Of a DNA stretch of 64,000 nucleotides, positions 16,528 to 26,384 are shown piece after piece; position 1 is the first letter of the stretch; every line of letters begins with the position of its first letter. The notes beneath the pieces are model-generated. The model saw only the letters and a program-made list of their open reading frames with translations, ran no database searches and had not been told where the DNA came from. The translations under genes were made by a program, and so were the position numbers. The DNA is from Labilibaculum sp. DW002 (lineage in GTDB: Bacteria; Bacteroidota; Bacteroidia; Bacteroidales; Marinifilaceae): assembly GCF_029029525.1 (NCBI RefSeq), contig NZ_JAKJSC010000001.1, positions 2,702,987 to 2,766,986 on the forward strand, read 5' to 3'.

Positions 16528-16561
16528 GCGTTTGCGGGCTTCCACCGTAGGCGCTTTTTTT
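16528..16561 (+). terminator. Terminator of the original tRNA-Ala gene
   Basis: GCGTTTGCGG (16528-16537) pairs with CCGTAGGCGC (16545-16554), with three G-T wobbles, and seven Ts follow. It lies 13 nt after the tRNA fragment on the chromosomal side. Confidence 0.7.
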
Positions 16562-16723
16562 GTACTAATATGGCGAACTACACTCTAAACAATGACAATA
16601 CATTATATTGTCGTTTCTCCTAAATACAATCTGAAATCACAAGCTTAGAACCAAAAACAGATTAACCTTAATTAACATCTTTTAGGATTTTCAATCCAGA
16701 TAGTTTTCATAAGTTTGTATCAT

Positions 16724-16797
16724 CCTTTCCGAAAGGATTAGGTTTTCATAGATTAAAATGGGTTAGATTAAGTCCGGGGTGGTTCCCGGACTTTTCA
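16724..16797 (+). ncRNA. Candidate small RNA with promoter and terminator
   Basis: A TAAGTTTG at 16710-16717 fits the Bacteroidota -7 element TAnnTTTG. About 50 nt on, AAGTCCGGG (16770-16778) and CCCGGACTT (16785-16793) form a perfect 9-bp hairpin followed by TTTCATTTT. A second small dyad (ATCCTTTCCGAAAGGAT) lies near 16722-16738. No plus-strand gene explains this terminator. The rest of the 16355-16801 gap holds the tRNA fragment, its terminator and AT-rich DNA with nothing further seen. Confidence 0.35.
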
Positions 16798-16801
16798 TTT
16801 T

Positions 16802-17107
16802 CTATTGTTTCTTAATTCTCAGGAGTTTCTTTACAAGTAAAAACACTATAAAAGATAATATTCCAAAGTGTAAAAGTGAACTCGTAAAAGGTCCCCAGCC
16901 GAACTCAAACAACCAAATTTTCCATGTTGCAGTTCTCCATGTACCATCAGGAATTAAAGGATTTAGCAATGGCATAAACATATTGGAAACAAAAGATTTT
17001 ACCAATTCATTAATTGCTTGTCCCATTACGAATGCAACGCCAACTGATACAATTTTGTATTCTTGTATAAACGCTCCAAACTCTTTCCAAAACGATTCTT
17101 TTAACAT
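16802..17107 (-). CDS. mscL: Large-conductance mechanosensitive channel MscL
   Basis: The first transmembrane helix has the MscL pattern KEFGAFIQEYKIVSVGVAFV-MGQAINELV, ending in FMPLLNPLIPDG, where family members usually read MPP(L/I)G. The second helix is residues about 75-95 (SLLHFGILSFIVFLLVKKLL). At 101 residues it is shorter than the usual 130-150, lacking most of the periplasmic loop and the C-terminal helical bundle. MscL opens on membrane tension to release solutes in osmotic downshock. It lies 11 nt after the SLC12-like transporter gene on the same strand, so the two are probably one osmotic-response unit. Confidence 0.85.
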   Translation of the reverse strand: MLKESFWKEFGAFIQEYKIVSVGVAFVMGQAINELVKSFVSNMFMPLLNPLIPDGTWRTATWKIWLFEFGWGPFTSSLLHFGILSFIVFLLVKKLLRIKKQ

Positions 17108-17118
17108 TTTAACGCTTT

Positions 17119-19341
17119 TTATTCTATTGTTTTTTGACTATTCGCATTAATAAATAGGATGTTTCCTATTTCATTATACCCCTTAAATAATTCAACTTTT
17201 TCGTGCTTTAATGTTTCTCCTCTAAAGCCAATAATGGTTAATCCAGCTTGCGCAGATTTTTCATTTATAATCTCTTTTGTTGCTACATTTTCTTGTTCCA
17301 GAATAATTTCAATGTTTGAATTACTAATTGGCAAACGACCAGATACAACTAATTCATCTAATTGCGCACGTGTTGATTCGGCATTTTCTTTTTTGCAGAT
17401 GTTAAATATTTTTATATCTGCTTTTTTCCAATCAGGATGTCCCGCAATAATAAAACTTAAAAGAATCATTAAATTAGCATTATCAGCATCACTTGGTTTA
17501 ATCCAAATATGAATATCAGATTTCAACTTAAACGTTCGGTTTGAACTTCCAAGGACACAAAAATCAAAATTCCCTGCATTTGCCAAAGCATAGTTCTCAA
17601 TAATTTCCTCTAAATTTTCAGCACTCGATTTATCGTACTCGAAAATCACCATATTATTTTCCATACCAGCAACTCCCGGCAACTGAATAGCCTGAGCAAT
17701 GGCTGAGGTATAGGATGGTGAAATAATTGTATCGACAAAAACATGATTTTCCATTTTATCAAAACCGCTAATTAATTTATCGAGCTCAACTTGCGATTGC
17801 TTGTAAGTTGCTTTAGAATAATAACCTTCAATTCGATGCAAATAGGTGCCAAAACCATATTTATAAGCAATCCAATTCAATAACTTAAAGGCCGTATCTC
17901 GTTCAAAAGAATCTTTCGAGATACAAATAGCACTTGGACGCCACTCTTGTACGCGTTTCTTTCCTGCTTTTTGCAAAAAAACCTGCACGTTTCTATTTAA
18001 TTGATATAAAGAATTTAGGAAAATAGAAGCCAAACCATGCCTGTCTTTATGGTATCGATTAATCAGCAAATAAATAAGAGTCATTACTATTACCGCTGCA
18101 AATGCATATAAGGTATTGATTTTAAACATGACCCAAACAGAGGTAATAAATCCAACTAAAGACAACAACCATCTTGACTTGAAGGATGGACGATAACTGG
18201 GTGAGGAACCAAAATGATTTAAAAAGGAAATCAAACAAAGTGCCCCGTAAGTCACCATAAAAAACATAGATATCACCTCGGCAACCGCATTAATATCGCC
18301 AAGAATAACAAAAAACAGAGCAATCAAACAGGTCACAAGAGAAGCATTAATTGGCTCACCATCTTTTTGTCGCCCCTTGGCTAACCAACTATTTAATCCT
18401 CTGGAAGGTAAAGATCGGTCAACCGACAGAGCCTGCAAAGTTCGAGGAGCAACCATTACGGAACCCAAAGCCGATGAAATAGTTGAAGCGGCTAATCCTA
18501 GAGGAATGACAATAGCTCCACCCAATGCGATTTTACTCATAATCAACTGATGCTCCAATAAATCTTCAGCACTTGCAAATTGGGCTAATTTGTAAACGAC
18601 AAGCACATAAATAACCATGCCTATAAAGGTTGCTGCTGTAGTTCCCCATGGAATAGATTTAGATGGATTTTTTAAATCTCCGGATAAACCAACACCAGCC
18701 GTCATTCCCGTAAAAGCAGGAAATATAATTGCAAAAATCACAAAGAAATTATCCGAATTTCTGAATTCTCCTTTAAATACACTAAAGTCAGATACAGCAG
18801 CATGTGGTGTATCTCCAAGAAAAAAAAGCAATAGAGATGCAAAAAGAATAGCAACAACAAAATAAAGTGCTTTCACACCAAGATTGGCTCCTTTTTTCAA
18901 TATCAAAACAGACAACAGTAACATGGCTGGAACAGAAATAAGCTGTCTCGGCAAACTCATGTTGTAATTGGTTTGAATCCAATTAAAAACTGGCTCAAAT
19001 GCTTCGGTAAAAGCAATCACATAGAAAGCAACCGAAATGGCTTGAGAGAAAAATAAAGCTAAGCCAATTGTTGCCCCTATATTTAATCCGAATGATCTGG
19101 AAATAATAAAATATTCACCTCCTCCTTCTACACGCTTATTGGTAGCTAATTCAGAAATTGCGAAAGCCGTTGGTATGGTAACCAAATGTCCCAAAACAAT
19201 AATTAGGATAACACCCCAAAAACCGACTGTTCCAACTGCAAAACCAAATCTTAAAAATAAGACAGCACCCAAAATGGTTGAGATCGCTGTAAAGAATACG
19301 GGTGCAGTTCCAAACTTTCTACTTGTTGCTTTTGATGACAT
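17119..19341 (-). CDS. APC-superfamily cation-chloride-cotransporter-like permease (740 aa)
   Basis: The N-terminal half has about 12 transmembrane helices. The first, FGTAPVFFTAISTILGAVLF followed by LRFGFAVG, is typical of the SLC12/CCC branch of the APC superfamily. ELATNKRVEGGGEYFIISRSFG and AVFPAFTGMTAG-like segments fit too (here IIFPAFTGMTAGVGLSGDLK). The soluble C-terminal half (residues about 450-740) resembles the cytoplasmic CCC domain, with alternating strands and helices. It probably moves ions or amino acids with cations. It is followed by mscL after 11 nt. Substrate cannot be read from the sequence. Confidence 0.85.
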   Translation of the reverse strand: MSSKATSRKFGTAPVFFTAISTILGAVLFLRFGFAVGTVGFWGVILIIVLGHLVTIPTAFAISELATNKRVEGGGEYFIISRSFGLNIGATIGLALFFSQAISVAFYVIAFTEAFEPVFNWIQTNYNMSLPRQLISVPAMLLLSVLILKKGANLGVKALYFVVAILFASLLLFFLGDTPHAAVSDFSVFKGEFRNSDNFFVIFAIIFPAFTGMTAGVGLSGDLKNPSKSIPWGTTAATFIGMVIYVLVVYKLAQFASAEDLLEHQLIMSKIALGGAIVIPLGLAASTISSALGSVMVAPRTLQALSVDRSLPSRGLNSWLAKGRQKDGEPINASLVTCLIALFFVILGDINAVAEVISMFFMVTYGALCLISFLNHFGSSPSYRPSFKSRWLLSLVGFITSVWVMFKINTLYAFAAVIVMTLIYLLINRYHKDRHGLASIFLNSLYQLNRNVQVFLQKAGKKRVQEWRPSAICISKDSFERDTAFKLLNWIAYKYGFGTYLHRIEGYYSKATYKQSQVELDKLISGFDKMENHVFVDTIISPSYTSAIAQAIQLPGVAGMENNMVIFEYDKSSAENLEEIIENYALANAGNFDFCVLGSSNRTFKLKSDIHIWIKPSDADNANLMILLSFIIAGHPDWKKADIKIFNICKKENAESTRAQLDELVVSGRLPISNSNIEIILEQENVATKEIINEKSAQAGLTIIGFRGETLKHEKVELFKGYNEIGNILFINANSQKTIE

Positions 19342-19536
19342 AATTTGGTAGATCTAAGTTTGTTTACTAAAAATAACAAAATTTCAATTAGTTTAAATAG
19401 AAATGATTTACCTCATTCTCAATTTATAAAGGTCAATTATTCAAAACAAACACCTGCCAATTGAAATAATCTCTATTTCTACGTATCTTCTCTCCCCTTT
19501 TCAATCCAAACATATATCCTTTAGAATATTTCCAAT

Positions 19537-20385
19537 ATGAATGAAAAAATAGTTTTAATTACAGGCGCCTCATCAGGTATTGGGAGAAGTACTACTGCAC
19601 TTTTTCTAAAAAAAGGATATACCGTTTATGCCAGTGCTCCAAGTACCGACCAAATGAATGAATTACAGGTAAATGGAGCTCATCTGATAAAATTAGACAT
19701 CAGTAATAAAAAAGATTGCCAGAATGCAATTGACCATATCTTAAAAGAATCGGGTAAAATTGACATCCTAATAAATAATGCTGGATATGGTTTATATGGT
19801 GCCATAGAAGATGTTCCAATCGAAGCTGCGCGGAAACAATTTGAGGTTAATTTATTTGGATTGGTTGAGCTCACAAAATTAATTTTACCAAGTATGAGGA
19901 ATAATAGTAAGGGTAGAATTATTAACATCAGTTCCATTTTAGGGGCAATGACTTTACCAATGGGCGGTTGGTACCATGCCTCAAAATATGCACTTGAAGG
20001 AATTACCGATTGCCTTAGACAAGAAGTTAAAACTTTTGGAATAAAAGTAATTTTAATTAATCCTGGTGCAATTGAATCCAATTGGGCTGAACTAGCTTTT
20101 TCTCATGCTGTAAGGAATTCTGGAGATTCTATATATAAGGAACAAACAAATAAATTAAATGAGTTGTTCAAAAAATCAAAAATTCTGGAAGGAAAAGCAG
20201 ATCAAGTTGCCCAAGTAATTGTAAAGGCAAGTGAGAAAAAAAGACCTAAAATCAGATATCTCGTACCTTTTCATGCCAAATTTGTTTGGTTCATTAGAAG
20301 AATCAGTAATGAACAACTTTTCAAATTCATTAGCTCCAAACTGATAAAATCTATTGTATTTAATTCAAAGCCTGAAGTAAAATAA
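19537..20385 (+). CDS. Short-chain dehydrogenase/reductase (282 aa)
   Basis: A classical SDR: the cofactor motif TGASSGIG is at residues 9-16, NNAG at 80-83, the catalytic serine in INISS near 132, and YHASK gives Y146 and K150. LINPGAIESNW follows as the usual post-catalytic loop. The C-terminal 60 residues are basic and partly hydrophobic, as in SDRs that act on lipids or steroids. The acidic residue after the second strand is absent (VYASAPSTDQ), which would favour NADP(H). Substrate unknown. It is divergent from the transporter gene and precedes a flippase-like gene by 108 nt. Confidence 0.9.
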   Translation: MNEKIVLITGASSGIGRSTTALFLKKGYTVYASAPSTDQMNELQVNGAHLIKLDISNKKDCQNAIDHILKESGKIDILINNAGYGLYGAIEDVPIEAARKQFEVNLFGLVELTKLILPSMRNNSKGRIINISSILGAMTLPMGGWYHASKYALEGITDCLRQEVKTFGIKVILINPGAIESNWAELAFSHAVRNSGDSIYKEQTNKLNELFKKSKILEGKADQVAQVIVKASEKKRPKIRYLVPFHAKFVWFIRRISNEQLFKFISSKLIKSIVFNSKPEVK

Positions 20386-20493
20386 ACATTGACACATGTT
20401 ATTTTGTATTTAGACATTTTTAACAAATTATTCATTAAAACATTGTTCTCTAAAAACTTAAAATCCGTAAGTTTAATCCACTAAAAAAATAAA

Positions 20494-21564
20494 ATGGAAA
20501 CAAAGCAAGCCGATAGCCAGAAAAAACTACTCGATGGCGTTCGCCCTAGTAGAATAGTTTATCCAATAATAATTGGATTTGCGGCTGTTGTGTACTTGCT
20601 AATAAAGGAAGTTGATGGCAACACTTTATCCTTAATTGATTTTTCTTGGTATTCTTTATTCTGGATATGTATTGCTCTTGTTATGATGTTGATTCGTGAT
20701 TTAGGCTACATGGCTCGATTGCGAATATTAACCGATCAGACTTTTTCTTGGCGACAAGCATTTCGCATTATTATGCTTTGGGAATTTACATCAGCAATTA
20801 CTCCTTCGGCAATAGGAGGCACATCTGTTGCAATTCTATACTTAAATAAGGAAGGATTAAAGGTTGGAAGAAGTTCTGCTGTTGTTATGTCGACTTCTTT
20901 CCTCGACGAACTCTATTTCATTTTAATGTTCCCTTTACTAATCCTCTTTTTAGATATTCATCAGTTATTCATGATAACATCGCCAGAACATTCACTTTGG
21001 CTCGACTCTCTATTGTATTTTGCCTTAGGTGGCTATCTAGTTAAGATGGTTTACTTTATTGTATTAACCTACGGTCTGTTTTGGAACCCAAGAGGACTCA
21101 AATGGCTATTACTTTGGATATTTAAACTTCCCGTACTACGCAAATGGAAACATGGTGCGAACAAAGCAGGAAGTGATATTATTGAAAGCTCGAAAGAACT
21201 TCGAAGAAAACCTTTTCTTTTTTGGATGAAAGCTTTTATGGCGACCTTTTGGTCCTGGACAGCAAGATATTGGGTAGTTAATGTTATCTTACTTGCTTTT
21301 ATGTTTCAAGGATACTCCATTACGGAACACATCATGATTTTTGCCAGACAATTGGTCATGTGGATTATGATGCTTGTAAGTCCAACGCCTGGAGGAAGTG
21401 GATTTTCTGAATGGGTCTTCACCAAATATCTGGGTGAATTTCTACCTTCGGCAGGAGTCGCTGCAAGTATGGCATTGCTATGGCGACTCATTTCCTACTA
21501 TCCGTATTTATTTATTGGCGTATACATCCTTCCTAGATGGATAAAAAAACATTTTAGAAACTAA
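20494..21564 (+). CDS. Lysylphosphatidylglycerol synthase TM-region/UPF0104-like membrane protein (356 aa)
   Basis: About eight transmembrane helices. The pattern fits the PF03706 flippase-like domain: IMLWEFTSAITPSAIGGTSV early on, then MLVSPTPGGSGFSEWVF near residue 295. Relatives include the transmembrane part of MprF and many stand-alone membrane proteins thought to move lipid-linked molecules. No synthase domain is attached. It follows the SDR gene on the same strand and ends before a hairpin at 21610-21633. Confidence 0.85.
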   Translation: METKQADSQKKLLDGVRPSRIVYPIIIGFAAVVYLLIKEVDGNTLSLIDFSWYSLFWICIALVMMLIRDLGYMARLRILTDQTFSWRQAFRIIMLWEFTSAITPSAIGGTSVAILYLNKEGLKVGRSSAVVMSTSFLDELYFILMFPLLILFLDIHQLFMITSPEHSLWLDSLLYFALGGYLVKMVYFIVLTYGLFWNPRGLKWLLLWIFKLPVLRKWKHGANKAGSDIIESSKELRRKPFLFWMKAFMATFWSWTARYWVVNVILLAFMFQGYSITEHIMIFARQLVMWIMMLVSPTPGGSGFSEWVFTKYLGEFLPSAGVAASMALLWRLISYYPYLFIGVYILPRWIKKHFRN

Positions 21565-21609
21565 TACGTACTCTTTTACTGAACAATATTATAAGTAAAA
21601 AAATCTCTA

Positions 21610-21633
21610 TTTTCATTTTTGAAAAAATGAAAA
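21610..21633 (+). terminator. Palindromic terminator after the flippase-like gene
   Basis: TTTTCATTTTT (21610-21620) and AAAAATGAAAA (21623-21633) are perfectly complementary around a 2-nt gap. It lacks a GC core, so strength is doubtful. Confidence 0.4.
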
Positions 21634-21681
21634 CATGCTCGCCTCACACAAATATTTAGATAACAATAAACTAATTAATCT

Positions 21682-21939
21682 CGTATACTTGATTTGTAAA
21701 TCAGGTGAATACGACTTAAAGCTAGTGAAAGAAGGGTATTGAGAAGGTAAAAGACATTACTTTTATTCGAAAATTAACTCAACTAAATCTATCACTACAA
21801 TCATTTAAACAACAAAGCTTTAAGGATTTTCACCAACAAAAAACAGCATTTCGTCAAAACTTTATGATATTTAACCATAATCTAACATATCAATTAAACC
21901 AAACAATGTAACTTGCAAGTCTAAAGAAAATTGCAAGTC
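21682..21939 (+). promoter_or_regulatory. Regulatory gap upstream of the propeller lipoprotein
   Basis: A 32-nt dyad at 21682-21713 pairs CGTAT..TGATTT with AAATCA..ATACG. Closer to the gene are the perfect palindrome ACTTGCAAGT (21911-21920) and a partial copy TTGCAAGTCA (21931-21940), 20 nt apart, just before the ATG at 21958. The spaced pair looks like an operator or a start-region element. Nothing else was seen in the 21565-21957 gap. Confidence 0.35.
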
Positions 21940-21957
21940 ACACAACAAAAAATAGTT

Positions 21958-23844
21958 ATGAGAAAATATTTACTTTTATTAACAGCATTGTTCATAATTG
22001 TTTCCTCTTGTTCGGACAATAATAATGATAACCAACAAGTCGATCAAAAGAAAACAATTGAAGAAGGTGTTGCAATTAACAACAACTCAGCAGATCTATC
22101 TAGCCGAGTAACAGCAAAAAATGAGCTAAAAGTCATTAAGAACCTTCCTGGAAGTTCGACAAAAGAAGGTGCCGAAGGCATTGAGATTGATCTTACTAAA
22201 AACTATGCGTTTACATTACGTGCTGAAGTTGAAGCTCCTAAAGTTAAAGGAGAATTCGTTCAATCTACACATGTAAAAATTGTAGATGATATGGCATTTG
22301 TGTCCTACAATACAAAAGGAGATAAATACAGTGGAGGTGTTGAACTATTTGATATTTCTGATCCAACAACTCCTGTCTTAAAATCTCAGGCTCTTTTTCC
22401 TAACGTTGACGTTAGTTCTGTAGAGTATTATGATGGAGTAATCTATTTAGCAGGTGCTCTTGACCCTGAAAGCGCAGGCTACGTTATGGATTCTCCAGCA
22501 ATCTTGGTTACTTTAGAATTAAGTAATTCTCAACAAATCATGTCTGTATCTGATCTTATCGATCTTCCTTCTTATGTAGCTACCGACGTTGAAGTTGATG
22601 AAGACTATGTATATGTAACTAGTGGTTCTGCGGGTAGCTTAAGCATCCTTAAGAGAAGTGATTTATCCGTAGCTAAAGATGTGGTAATGGAAGATGTAAG
22701 ATCTTTAAGCATTAACACAGAGAATATATATGCTTTAAGTGCACATGAACACATTCGTTCTTTCACAAAAAACGATTTTACTGAATTAGAAAAAATCGAA
22801 GTGCAAGGTCCTATTTCTGAAGAATCAAAAACAGAAATTGATGCAACAGATGATTATATTCTTGCAGCCTTAAATGAATCTGGCTTAGATATCCGCAACC
22901 TTGACGGTAGTTTGAAAGAGCGTTTTAATCGCCCAGAGACAGCTGAAGGTGGCTTGGATGAAGATTATGTAACCAACTCGGTATGTTTGAATGAAGAGTT
23001 ACTATTAATTGGTAATGGAGCTGCTGGAATATATGTTGGCGCTATGATTCCTGAGAACAATGATGACGTTACTTTATTGGGTAGTATGGAATTTGGTTCT
23101 TCTGTGAATTTTGTTGAATCTCAAGGAAATTACATTTTTGTAGCTGCTGGTACAGGCGGTCTTAAAATTCTTACCATCTCAATTGACGAAGGTGTGCCAG
23201 ATGATATTATCCCTACAAAACCTTGCGAAACTCTTGTAGATAATATTATTGCAATGTTCCCTGCAGGAAAAAATAATCGTGCAGACGCAGCCAATGCAGA
23301 ATTATTTAACGATGAGAATAACTTAATTCTTAAGCTAACTAAAGAATCTCCTGTTTACCTTACTTTCGTTGATGAAGGAGCTGGATGGAAAAACTCTTTG
23401 GCTTACTATTCTTACGACAGTGAAAATCCACCAGCAAACGCTGATGAAGTTGAACTTCACATGTTGTTCCCAAATGCTTCGAAAGAAGGCTCTGGCGGAG
23501 GACTTAAAGCTGGAGATCGTGTTCAGTTGGGTGATGTGGCATTTGCTGAAAATACAGTAATTGGTTTTTGCTTAATCGCTAAAGGATGGAAAAATGGAAC
23601 TACTGTTGATGGAGATTATCGTCATTTCACAAACATTGAGTGGAATGAAAATGAAGAAGGTCAAAAACAACAGCACGTTTTATTTAAGGAGCAAAACTGC
23701 AAAGATATTGTATTGTGCTTCGAAGATGTAAGATTACCTAGTGGTGATAAAGATTTTAATGATATTATTTTTACAGTTAACGACAACGAAGAAGATGCTA
23801 ACATAGCAACGGCTTTTGATATGACAAACATTGTTGAGAAGTAA
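21958..23844 (+). CDS. Lipoprotein with beta-propeller (LVIVD-like) and DUF4114 domain (about 628 aa)
   Basis: The start was set to ATG 21958, which gives a lipoprotein signal with C18 (LFIIVSSC); a longer TTG-initiated frame has no signal at its N-terminus. Residues about 70-400 contain repeated propeller blades of the LVIVD type (KIVDDMAFVSYNTKG, GVELFDISDPTTPVLKS). Residues about 470-620 fit DUF4114, with the closing motif LCFEDVRLPSGDKDFNDIIF. A surface or periplasmic binding role is likely. A strong terminator follows at 23864. Confidence 0.85.
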   Translation: MRKYLLLLTALFIIVSSCSDNNNDNQQVDQKKTIEEGVAINNNSADLSSRVTAKNELKVIKNLPGSSTKEGAEGIEIDLTKNYAFTLRAEVEAPKVKGEFVQSTHVKIVDDMAFVSYNTKGDKYSGGVELFDISDPTTPVLKSQALFPNVDVSSVEYYDGVIYLAGALDPESAGYVMDSPAILVTLELSNSQQIMSVSDLIDLPSYVATDVEVDEDYVYVTSGSAGSLSILKRSDLSVAKDVVMEDVRSLSINTENIYALSAHEHIRSFTKNDFTELEKIEVQGPISEESKTEIDATDDYILAALNESGLDIRNLDGSLKERFNRPETAEGGLDEDYVTNSVCLNEELLLIGNGAAGIYVGAMIPENNDDVTLLGSMEFGSSVNFVESQGNYIFVAAGTGGLKILTISIDEGVPDDIIPTKPCETLVDNIIAMFPAGKNNRADAANAELFNDENNLILKLTKESPVYLTFVDEGAGWKNSLAYYSYDSENPPANADEVELHMLFPNASKEGSGGGLKAGDRVQLGDVAFAENTVIGFCLIAKGWKNGTTVDGDYRHFTNIEWNENEEGQKQQHVLFKEQNCKDIVLCFEDVRLPSGDKDFNDIIFTVNDNEEDANIATAFDMTNIVEK

Positions 23845-23863
23845 AAATTAAATCTAAATATAG

Positions 23864-23896
23864 AGTGCCATTTCTTCGGAGATGGCACTTTTTTTA
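23864..23896 (+). terminator. Strong UUCG-loop terminator
   Basis: AGTGCCATTTC (23864-23874) and GAGATGGCACT (23879-23889) form an 11-bp stem with one G-T wobble around a TTCG loop, followed by seven Ts. It overlaps the stop codon of the convergent minus gene at 23894. Confidence 0.92.
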
Positions 23897-24871
23897 TGCT
23901 AGAAAATGGATGGAAATACTTGAAAGAACAAGAATATAGAAGAACACCTCACCTATCCATGAATGTTTTTGAAGAACAAAATAATGGCTGGTAATATAAG
24001 TAACAGGAATAATACTAATAAAATACTGCTCAACTCCAGATCCTCCAAAAAAGATAAAACTAAAAGCAGAAAAAAGGAAAAAACTTAAGAGCACAATAAA
24101 ATATTTACGAGAACTAATTTTTTTCTCCTCATAAACAGTTAGCATATAAATAGAGGACATTATCACTAAAAAGCCCAGAATTCCCCAATAAACAAATTGA
24201 AATAAAGAGATGCTTGCAAAATCAGTATTGACAGAAAACAAACCACTAATCGCTTGAAAAACAGCTCCTAAACCATCAGTCCAAAAATACCAGAAAAAGG
24301 CAAAAAAAAGAGGTGCAATAAATCCCATTAAACCCGCTAAAACCTCTCTCGCTCGCAAATATCCTAAAACGGCTAAAGCAGTCCAAAGCCAAATGATATA
24401 GACGCCTGCAAAAAGATAAAAAAGAGTTGCCAAACCTAATAAAAGTCCAGCATTGAAAGACTTGGCCAAAGTAGCTGTACCCTGATAAATTTTAAACACA
24501 TTATCAATAGCCAGAAACATCAAAAAAGCAGCCGCTAAGGAAGGATGCATTCCTCCCAGAGAAATTGCTCCAGTTCCAATAAATGCAAAAACAAAGGCAG
24601 GCAAATCAGTTCGTTGACGAATAAAAATATATTGCTCGTTTAATCGAACCATGCCATAGGCTATTAAAACCAGAAGAACACTTGCGATAATATTAAGTAC
24701 TAAATTACTTCCTCCCGTAAGGAATAATAACAATTCGTACAGAGGCATTTGAGTTTGCCCCATTGTTAAGGAAACTGGATTGAGAAAAGTTCCCAACCAA
24801 AGTAAAATGATAATAACTGGTACGAATACCAGCAATATGGAATGGCGACCTTTGAGTGTCCTTAATAACAT
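23894..24871 (-). CDS. DUF6427-like integral membrane protein (325 aa)
   Basis: Eight to nine transmembrane helices cover nearly the whole protein, with no soluble domain and no catalytic motif. The order of helices and the RQRTDLPAFVFAFIGTG and GGMHPSLAAAFLMFLAIDNV segments resemble the DUF6427 family of Bacteroidota, by memory. It lies 74 nt downstream of purD on the same strand. Function unknown; the family is often found among core genes. Confidence 0.75.
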   Translation of the reverse strand: MLLRTLKGRHSILLVFVPVIIILLWLGTFLNPVSLTMGQTQMPLYELLLFLTGGSNLVLNIIASVLLVLIAYGMVRLNEQYIFIRQRTDLPAFVFAFIGTGAISLGGMHPSLAAAFLMFLAIDNVFKIYQGTATLAKSFNAGLLLGLATLFYLFAGVYIIWLWTALAVLGYLRAREVLAGLMGFIAPLFFAFFWYFWTDGLGAVFQAISGLFSVNTDFASISLFQFVYWGILGFLVIMSSIYMLTVYEEKKISSRKYFIVLLSFFLFSAFSFIFFGGSGVEQYFISIIPVTYITSHYFVLQKHSWIGEVFFYILVLSSISIHFLA

Positions 24872-24945
24872 GTAGTCTTATTTTCGCAAAGAATATAAAG
24901 AACTACCTCATCTGCGCACAAACGAGGTAGTCTATTTTATTTCAA

Positions 24946-26217
24946 TTATTTCAAGTCAAATCCGATATCTTTTCGATAATATTTCCCTTCAAAATCGATT
25001 AATTCAGCATTTTTAAACGAATTATCAAGAGCTGCTTGCATGTTGTCTCCATACGAACTAACAGAAATAACACGTCCTCCATTGGTTACGACAGCATCAT
25101 TCGAATTGGTTGTTCCCGCATGAAATACAAGACTTCCTTCAACTTTGTTTAAATTTTTAATTTCTTTCCCGTTCACGTAAGCTTCTGGATATCCTCCCGA
25201 TACTAACATCACTGTAGTTACCGTTCTATCGTCCATTTCGAAATTAACTTTGTCTAATTCTTGCTTCGAAACAGCATCCATCAAATCTAATAAATCTGAT
25301 TTAATTCTTGGGATAATCACTTCTGTTTCAGGATCTCCCATTCGAACATTATACTCAATCACGAAAGGATTGCCATCAATATTCATTAAACCAATAAAAA
25401 TAAAACCTTTGTAAGGGATATTATCTTTTTGAAGACCTTCAATTGTTGGTACAATTACGCGATCTTCTACTTTTTGCATGAAATCATCGGTTGCAAAAGG
25501 CACAGGAGAAATTGCTCCCATTCCACCCGTATTTAAACCAGTATCTCCTTCTCCAATTCGCTTGTAATCTTTTGCCTCTGCTAATGTCTTGTAGTTTTTA
25601 CCATCGGTTAAAACAAAAACTGACAATTCAATTCCAGCTAAAAACTCTTCAATTACGACAGTGCTACTTGCGTCGCCAAACATTCCGCCAATCATTTCCT
25701 TTAGCGATTGTTTTGCTTCCTCTAGATCAGAAATAATCAAAACTCCCTTACCTGCTGCAAGACCATCTGCTTTTAACACATAAGGAGCTTTTAAACCTTC
25801 CAAAAATGTTAAGCCGTCTTCTAAATTCTCAGCGGTAATACTTTTATATTTTGCAGTTGGAATATTATGTCGAAACATAAATTCTTTGGAAAAATCTTTG
25901 CTTCCTTCTAACTGAGCTCCCAATTTTTCTGGACCGATAACAGGAACTGCTTTTATTGCATCATCATTTAAGAAAAAGTCGTGTATACCGTTAACCAAAG
26001 GATCTTCCGGCCCAACAATAACCATATTGATGCCATTTTCAAGAACAAAAGTCTTCACTTTTTCAAAATCGTTTGGGTTGATATTAACATTCTCAGCTAA
26101 TTCTTCAGTTCCAGCATTACCTGGCGCAACAAACAATTTCTCAAGCTTACTACTTTGTGCAATTTTCCATGCAAATGCATGTTCTCTTCCTCCTGATCCT
26201 AATACAAGTACTTTCAT
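24946..26217 (-). CDS. purD: Phosphoribosylamine-glycine ligase
   Basis: An ATP-grasp enzyme of full length (423 aa). It begins MKVLVLGSGGREHAFAWKI, with the PurD-specific GGREHA loop. KADGLAAGKGV near residue 150 and NTGGMGAISP near 235 are the ATP-grasp and glycine-binding signatures. It joins 5-phosphoribosylamine and glycine to make GAR, the second step of purine synthesis. Other purine genes are not nearby, so it is monocistronic or paired with the membrane protein downstream. Confidence 0.97.
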   Translation of the reverse strand: MKVLVLGSGGREHAFAWKIAQSSKLEKLFVAPGNAGTEELAENVNINPNDFEKVKTFVLENGINMVIVGPEDPLVNGIHDFFLNDDAIKAVPVIGPEKLGAQLEGSKDFSKEFMFRHNIPTAKYKSITAENLEDGLTFLEGLKAPYVLKADGLAAGKGVLIISDLEEAKQSLKEMIGGMFGDASSTVVIEEFLAGIELSVFVLTDGKNYKTLAEAKDYKRIGEGDTGLNTGGMGAISPVPFATDDFMQKVEDRVIVPTIEGLQKDNIPYKGFIFIGLMNIDGNPFVIEYNVRMGDPETEVIIPRIKSDLLDLMDAVSKQELDKVNFEMDDRTVTTVMLVSGGYPEAYVNGKEIKNLNKVEGSLVFHAGTTNSNDAVVTNGGRVISVSSYGDNMQAALDNSFKNAELIDFEGKYYRKDIGFDLK

Positions 26218-26384
26218 TTAATCGTCTTAATTAGCAACCATGCTTGTTTTACAATCAATATTCATTGCGAAACAAGAAATAAATATGGTTTTGTTTATAA
26301 AATGGTATTAATAGTTTGATCGAGAGCAAATTTACGTATTCAATTGCAGTTTACCTGATGGAAAAGAAAGGAATTTTTTATTTC

